Positions 60,382 to 64,000 of a DNA stretch of 64,000 nucleotides are shown here, in pieces. Location of the stretch: the NCBI RefSeq assembly GCF_023023025.1, contig NZ_CP095481.1:9933001-9997000 (forward strand), written 5' to 3'. This DNA is from Amycolatopsis sp. WQ 127309. GTDB lineage: Bacteria; Actinomycetota; Actinomycetes; Mycobacteriales; Pseudonocardiaceae. Numbering within the stretch: the stretch's first letter is position 1; each line of letters starts with the position of its first letter. The notes under the pieces are model-generated. The model saw nothing but the letters and a program-made list of their open reading frames with translations, was not told where the DNA came from and searched no databases. The translations under genes were made by a program, and so were the position numbers.

Positions 60382-60570
60382 ATGAACTCGCACATCACTT
60401 TTCACACCATTCGAGAAGCGGCCTGGCTGCTCGGCGTCTCCCGCGCTGCGGTGAGCCGGGCGATCCGGACACGCGAGCTGCGCGCCACCCGGTGCCGTTC
60501 CGGGCTCCGTGTGTCGTCGACCGAGCTGGCCCGTCTGCTCGGGTCGCGTCAGGCCGGAGGTGCCGCATGA
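60382..60570 (+). CDS. Excisionase/MerR-like HTH protein
   Basis: 62 residues from ATG 60382; TTG 60370 is in frame upstream and neither has a ribosome site. ITFHTIREAAWLLGVSRAAV then SRAIRTRELRATRCRSGLRV and STELARLLG form a winged HTH_17 (excisionase) fold. First gene of the right-hand operon; overlaps the WhiB gene by 4 bases. Could be an accessory DNA-bending or regulatory factor rather than Xis. Confidence 0.8.
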   Translation: MNSHITFHTIREAAWLLGVSRAAVSRAIRTRELRATRCRSGLRVSSTELARLLGSRQAGGAA

Positions 60571-60902
60571 GCGCCGACGACCTGCAGTTGATTGGGATCG
60601 CCTGGCGGCTGGACCGGCTGCGCTGGGTTCCGACCGAGGTCCTGACTGACGTCGTGACCAGCGAAGGAGTCTGCATGTGGCCCCCGCCTGACGACGGGCC
60701 ACCCGACGCTGACAGTGACGGCGAGCTGGCCGGGCGGCTGTGCGGCGGGTGCCCCGTCCGGGACGAGTGCCTGGAACTGGAGTTGCGGACGGCCGGCCTC
60801 GACACCGTCGGCGTCTGGGGCGGGATGACCGACGACGACCGGCGCGCGCTGCACCCCGTCTGGTTGCGGCGCGGTGAGCGGACCGATCGGGGTGCGCGAT
60901 GA
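60567..60902 (+). CDS. WhiB-like iron-sulfur regulator
   Basis: 111 residues from ATG 60567 in an ATGA overlap. Four cluster-binding Cys are visible: VCMW, then LCGGCPVRDEC (C-x2-C-x5-C). The turn motif GVWGGMTDDDRR and basic C-terminus complete the Wbl pattern. The N-terminal extension (MSADDLQLIGIAWRLDRLRW) is longer than usual. Wbl proteins bind a 4Fe-4S cluster and sigma factor; copies are common on actinophages and AICEs. Confidence 0.9.
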   Translation: MSADDLQLIGIAWRLDRLRWVPTEVLTDVVTSEGVCMWPPPDDGPPDADSDGELAGRLCGGCPVRDECLELELRTAGLDTVGVWGGMTDDDRRALHPVWLRRGERTDRGAR

Positions 60903-61228
60903 ACGGACTCACCGTGACGCCCACGCAGATCCTCGCCGGTGTCGGCGTACTGCTCGTGCTGTTTTGGGTCTGGCGGGCCAGTTCCCGCCGGGCGAAGGCC
61001 GCTGCTGAAGCCGCTCGGAGCGGCGCCCGACTCGTGTCGCTGGTCGGGCGGGTGCTGTTCAACGCCGGGTTGATCGTCGCGGTCCAGTGGGTGGTGATCG
61101 CTCACCCCGGTAGCCCATGGCTGCTGTTCGCCGTCCTCGGGTTGCCGGCGCTGTTCGCGTCCTACGCGCTGACCCGCGCAATGACGGTGACCACGGTCGA
61201 CACCTCGAAGCGAGGTGGTCGGCGATGA
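60899..61228 (+). CDS. Small membrane protein of the transfer operon
   Basis: 109 residues from ATG 60899 (ATGA overlap). Three hydrophobic segments: ILAGVGVLLVLFWVWRA, LVGRVLFNAGLIVAVQWVVI and LLFAVLGLPALFASYALT, with a basic cytosolic RASSRRAKAAAEAARSG. No family name can be given; SpdB-type spread proteins are similar in size and context. Confidence 0.72.
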   Translation: MNGLTVTPTQILAGVGVLLVLFWVWRASSRRAKAAAEAARSGARLVSLVGRVLFNAGLIVAVQWVVIAHPGSPWLLFAVLGLPALFASYALTRAMTVTTVDTSKRGGRR

Positions 61229-61911
61229 ACCGGGCGCAGCGGCTCGCGCAGGACGCGGCCAAAGCCGCCGAGGTGCGCGCCTACCAGACCGATCCGGACG
61301 TCGTCGCGCTGCGGATCGAGCGGGTGCGGCGGCAGGTCGACTGGATGTGCTGGTCCGGGATCGTGCTCGGGCTGGCGTTCACGATGACCAACGTTCAGGG
61401 TTTCGCGTCAGCCGGCACCCGGCCGGGGTCGCTGCCGTGGCTGGCCGCGTGGGTGCTGGACCCGACCGTCTCGCTCGTTCTGCTGGCGATTCTGCGGGCC
61501 GAGCAGGTCACCGCGCGGTACCAGGTCCGGACGGGTGTCTGGGTGCGGAGGGCGAAGTGGTTCACGCTCGCGGCTACCTACGTCATGAACACCTGGACGT
61601 CGTTCGCCGCGGGGGAGGCTGCGGCGATCGTGCTGCACTCGGTGCCGCCGCTGGTCGTGTTCGTCGCCGTCGAGGCGATCACTGACCTGCGGGACAAGCT
61701 CACCGATGCCGTCCTGGTCGCAGCTGAACGGCGTCCCGTCCAGGAGACCGGGCGACGAGTGCTGTTCGCCGATTACCTCGCTATCGCTCGGGAGAGCTGG
61801 ACGCCGGACGTCGAGATCACCCCGGCGTGGGTACGGCGGGCTACCGGCTGCTCGCGGGGCCTGTCGCCCCGGCTGGCGCGGGCACTGCGGTCGGAGGTGG
61901 GCAATGGCTGA
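61225..61911 (+). CDS. DUF2637-type membrane protein (Spd-like)
   Basis: 228 residues from ATG 61225 (ATGA overlap). After a helical N-terminus, four hydrophobic segments include MCWSGIVLGLAFTMTNVQGF, WLAAWVLDPTVSLVLLAILR, WFTLAATYVMNTWTSFAAGE and IVLHSVPPLVVFVAVEAITD, the DUF2637 pattern. Such proteins accompany the Tra translocase on Streptomyces conjugative elements and help intramycelial spread. Overlaps the tra gene by 8 bases. Confidence 0.82.
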   Translation: MNRAQRLAQDAAKAAEVRAYQTDPDVVALRIERVRRQVDWMCWSGIVLGLAFTMTNVQGFASAGTRPGSLPWLAAWVLDPTVSLVLLAILRAEQVTARYQVRTGVWVRRAKWFTLAATYVMNTWTSFAAGEAAAIVLHSVPPLVVFVAVEAITDLRDKLTDAVLVAAERRPVQETGRRVLFADYLAIARESWTPDVEITPAWVRRATGCSRGLSPRLARALRSEVGNG

Positions 61912-64000
61912 GTCGTTGCCGGTCAAGGTTGATCCCGTGTTCGACGGTGAACTGGTCGACGACACGTTGCCTCAACCGCGACGCCGGGAGCCGAAGACCA
62001 ACCGCTTCGTCCGGTGGTGGCGGCACTCGCCGCGTGTGCCGTTGTGGCTGAAGAGCAAGCCGCAGGCCGTCCAAGCGGGCAAGGACGCCGTCGTCGGGCT
62101 GGTGAAGTCGCCGTGGCGGTACGTCGGCGCGGTTGTTCGCGGGCTGGTCGTCGGGGCGCGGTGGTGGCGTGGGTGGGTCACCGTCCAGGACTACCGAACG
62201 GCGGCCGAGGAGTCGGAGAAGCTGGCCGACAAGTTCACTGAGATTCGGGCGCTCACCCTGTTCCGCTGGAAGGTGACCGGTGCTGTCCTGGTCGTCGCGA
62301 TCGTCGGGGTGGCCGTCGTTGACCTGGTGTACGGCACCGATCCTCTGAGGATCGGTGCGGCCGCCGCCTCCTTGGCGCTCGCGATCCTCGGACGTAAGAA
62401 GGACGGCAGTCCCGGCCGAAAGCCGGCGCTCGCCGGGCCGCGAACCCTGACGTGGACGATGGACCCGCAGGTGCTGGTGGACGCGTTCCGGGACGCGAAG
62501 CTGATCGGCAAGGATGAGGCATTACGGCTCGTCGAGCGCGCGACGCGTGTCGGTGACGGCTGGGCGGTCACGGTCGACCTTCCGGCCACCCGCAAGGCGG
62601 CTGACGTCGTGAAGAACCGGGACGCGCTCGCGTCGGCGCTTGCCGTCGATGAGGTCCAGTTGATCGTCGAACGGGTCCGCGGCAACGGTGGACACGCGGG
62701 ACGAGTATCGATGTGGGTGGCTGATGAAGACCCGTACGCCTCTCCGCCGCTGCGGACGCCGCTGCTGGGCGTGGCTCAGTGGGATGCATGGCGGCCGATC
62801 CCGTTCGGACGGGACGCGCGGGACCGGCGGATCGACCTTCCGTTGGTGTGGACGTCCCTGCTGGTCGGGGCCATCCCTCGGCAGGGCAAGACCTTCGCCG
62901 CCCGGCTCGCGGCGGCGGGGCTCATCCTCGACGCTTGGGTACGGCTGTACGTCGCGGACTTCAAGGCTGGGAAGGACTGGGACGCGGCCGGCCTGGTGGC
63001 GCACCGTTTCATGTCGGGCGACGAGCCCGAACACGTTCTGGCGCTTGTGGACTGGCTGATTGAGCTGGTCGGTGAGGTTCAGACTCGGTTTCGGCGGATG
63101 CGCGATCTGGACGACCTCACGTGCCCGGAATCGAAGGTCACGCCGGAGATGTCCCGCGACAAGGCGCTGAACATGCCCATTACGGCCATCTTCATCGATG
63201 AGGTTCAGGTTCCGTTGGAGGATCGCACGCCCGTGGACGTGCAAGGGAAGAAGCTCACCGCGGGTGAGTACGTCGGCGAGTTGCTGACGTGGCTGGCGAA
63301 GAAGGGACCGGCCGCCGGGATCGTGCTTGTGCTGGCGACGCAGCGGCCGGACTCGAAGACGATTCCGTCCGGGCTGCGGGCGGTGCTCGGGTCGCGGTTC
63401 GCGCTGCGGGTGATGGACTGGCGCGACTCGAACATCGTGCTCGGCGAGCAGATGAACACGCGCGGGTTCGACTCCAGTCGGCTGCTGCCCTCGCACAAGG
63501 GTGTTGGCATCCTGCGGCCGGATGGCGACACGTCGGCCGGTGCTGATGTGCTGGCCATGACGGTTCGGACGTACTACATGCCGAACGAGGACTGGCGGAC
63601 CATCTGCGAGCAGGGCCGGACGCTGCGCGAGGCAGCCGGGACGCTCACCGGGCACGCGACCGGGCAAGACACCATGCCGGTGCTCGACCACGCGGCCGCG
63701 GTCAAGGCAATCGGTGCAGGTCACGTGGTTGGCGAGGCTCAGTCGCCCGGTGAGCTGCCCGAGGTGCTCGCATCGCTCGTCGAGTACTTGGGAGACGATC
63801 TCGGGCCAGACGGCCGAGACTTCGTGCCGACAGCCGAGTTGCTGGACGTCCTGGAGGTCGACTCCCGGACGTTCGCGCAGCAGATGGCCGAGGTGGGATG
63901 CCGGCCGACACGCGACCGCGTGACCGGCGAAGACGGCGAGACGCGGCAGGTTCGCGGGTACCGGACGGCTGAAATCAGGAGTGCAATCGACCGCGCGGGG
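61904..64000 (+). CDS. FtsK/SpoIIIE-type conjugal DNA translocase (Tra), 3' end cut
   Basis: At least 699 residues from ATG 61904; open to the window edge. Two or three hydrophobic segments at about 60-165 (WRYVGAVVRGLVVGARWWRG, VTGAVLVVAIVGVAVVDLVY) anchor it. The motor has Walker A GAIPRQGKT (about 322), LYVADFKAGKDWD, Walker B AIFIDEVQ (about 429) and VLATQRPDS (about 478). A C-terminal winged helix-like part (LLDVLEVDSRTFAQQMAEVG) would bind element-specific repeats. Actinomycete Tra moves double-stranded DNA without relaxase. Confidence 0.92.
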   Translation, partial: MAESLPVKVDPVFDGELVDDTLPQPRRREPKTNRFVRWWRHSPRVPLWLKSKPQAVQAGKDAVVGLVKSPWRYVGAVVRGLVVGARWWRGWVTVQDYRTAAEESEKLADKFTEIRALTLFRWKVTGAVLVVAIVGVAVVDLVYGTDPLRIGAAAASLALAILGRKKDGSPGRKPALAGPRTLTWTMDPQVLVDAFRDAKLIGKDEALRLVERATRVGDGWAVTVDLPATRKAADVVKNRDALASALAVDEVQLIVERVRGNGGHAGRVSMWVADEDPYASPPLRTPLLGVAQWDAWRPIPFGRDARDRRIDLPLVWTSLLVGAIPRQGKTFAARLAAAGLILDAWVRLYVADFKAGKDWDAAGLVAHRFMSGDEPEHVLALVDWLIELVGEVQTRFRRMRDLDDLTCPESKVTPEMSRDKALNMPITAIFIDEVQVPLEDRTPVDVQGKKLTAGEYVGELLTWLAKKGPAAGIVLVLATQRPDSKTIPSGLRAVLGSRFALRVMDWRDSNIVLGEQMNTRGFDSSRLLPSHKGVGILRPDGDTSAGADVLAMTVRTYYMPNEDWRTICEQGRTLREAAGTLTGHATGQDTMPVLDHAAAVKAIGAGHVVGEAQSPGELPEVLASLVEYLGDDLGPDGRDFVPTAELLDVLEVDSRTFAQQMAEVGCRPTRDRVTGEDGETRQVRGYRTAEIRSAIDRAG

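Noticed and set aside
1..64000. CRISPR array, tRNA or rRNA genes
   Set aside because: No regularly spaced direct repeats, no cloverleaf-type sequences and no rRNA-like blocks were found by eye.

Overview
The window is GC-rich DNA from an actinomycete. Third-position G/C preference, ATGA/GTGA-coupled genes, class E sortase (LAxTG), WhiB, SARP and F420-type (LLM) proteins fit Pseudonocardiaceae, perhaps an Amycolatopsis relative; that placement is inference. No rRNA, tRNA or CRISPR array was seen.

Region 1 (1-14.7 kb). The left edge holds the end of a DUF4255/Pvc16-type gene, a contractile injection system (CIS) component. Two large coupled or adjacent proteins of unknown family follow and share small beta-modules. 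Next come an LAxTG wall-anchored repeat protein, two LuxR-type regulators, a secreted lytic transglycosylase, and a lipoprotein agmatine-deiminase homologue with a TetR regulator and visible operator.

Region 2 (14.9-24.7 kb) is mixed chromosome with decay: a small membrane protein missed by length cut-offs, a histidine-kinase remnant, an LLM oxidoreductase, a truncated secreted protein, a helicase-associated/WYL gene split by a frameshift, an unknown two-gene unit, a YciI-like protein, an IS110 remnant, and a MarR/FMN-reductase/decarboxylase-like locus with two palindromic operators.

Region 3 (24.9-37.0 kb) is a compact biosynthetic cluster with a SARP activator but no PKS, NRPS or terpene synthase. 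It holds a methyltransferase, a GT4 glycosyltransferase, MFS exporter, HAD phosphatase, sarcosine-oxidase-like flavoenzyme, SerC-like aminotransferase, UDP-glucose dehydrogenase and a duplicated [class II aldolase + Nudix] cassette. A four-copy 11-bp-phased heptamer array lies in the divergent promoter region and looks like a SARP box. The product looks sugar-, nucleoside- or amino-acid-like and is unknown.

Region 4 (37-41.3 kb) contains remnants (AraC, surface-domain fragment, sigma factors), then a tyrosine integrase flanked by two AbrB-fold paralogues.

Region 5 (41.7-53.4 kb) looks like a defence island. It has a protein with a HEPN-like segment, a sigma-like HTH protein, then an apparently leaderless operon: NrtR-type Nudix/winged-helix protein, a 1235-aa nucleoside-phosphorylase/STAND NTPase, and a separate repeat protein that appears to continue the sensor. 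After it, on the other strand and in visibly AT-richer DNA, is an OLD-family ATPase/TOPRIM nuclease split by a frameshift, followed by a small membrane-anchored protein.

Region 6 (54.4-64 kb) looks like one side of an actinomycete integrative conjugative element (AICE): XRE/DUF5753 and small regulators, two XRE-Nudix paralogues around a cupin, an XRE repressor, an excisionase-like HTH, WhiB, two membrane proteins and the FtsK/Tra DNA translocase running off the right end. Replication and integration genes would be expected beyond the window.
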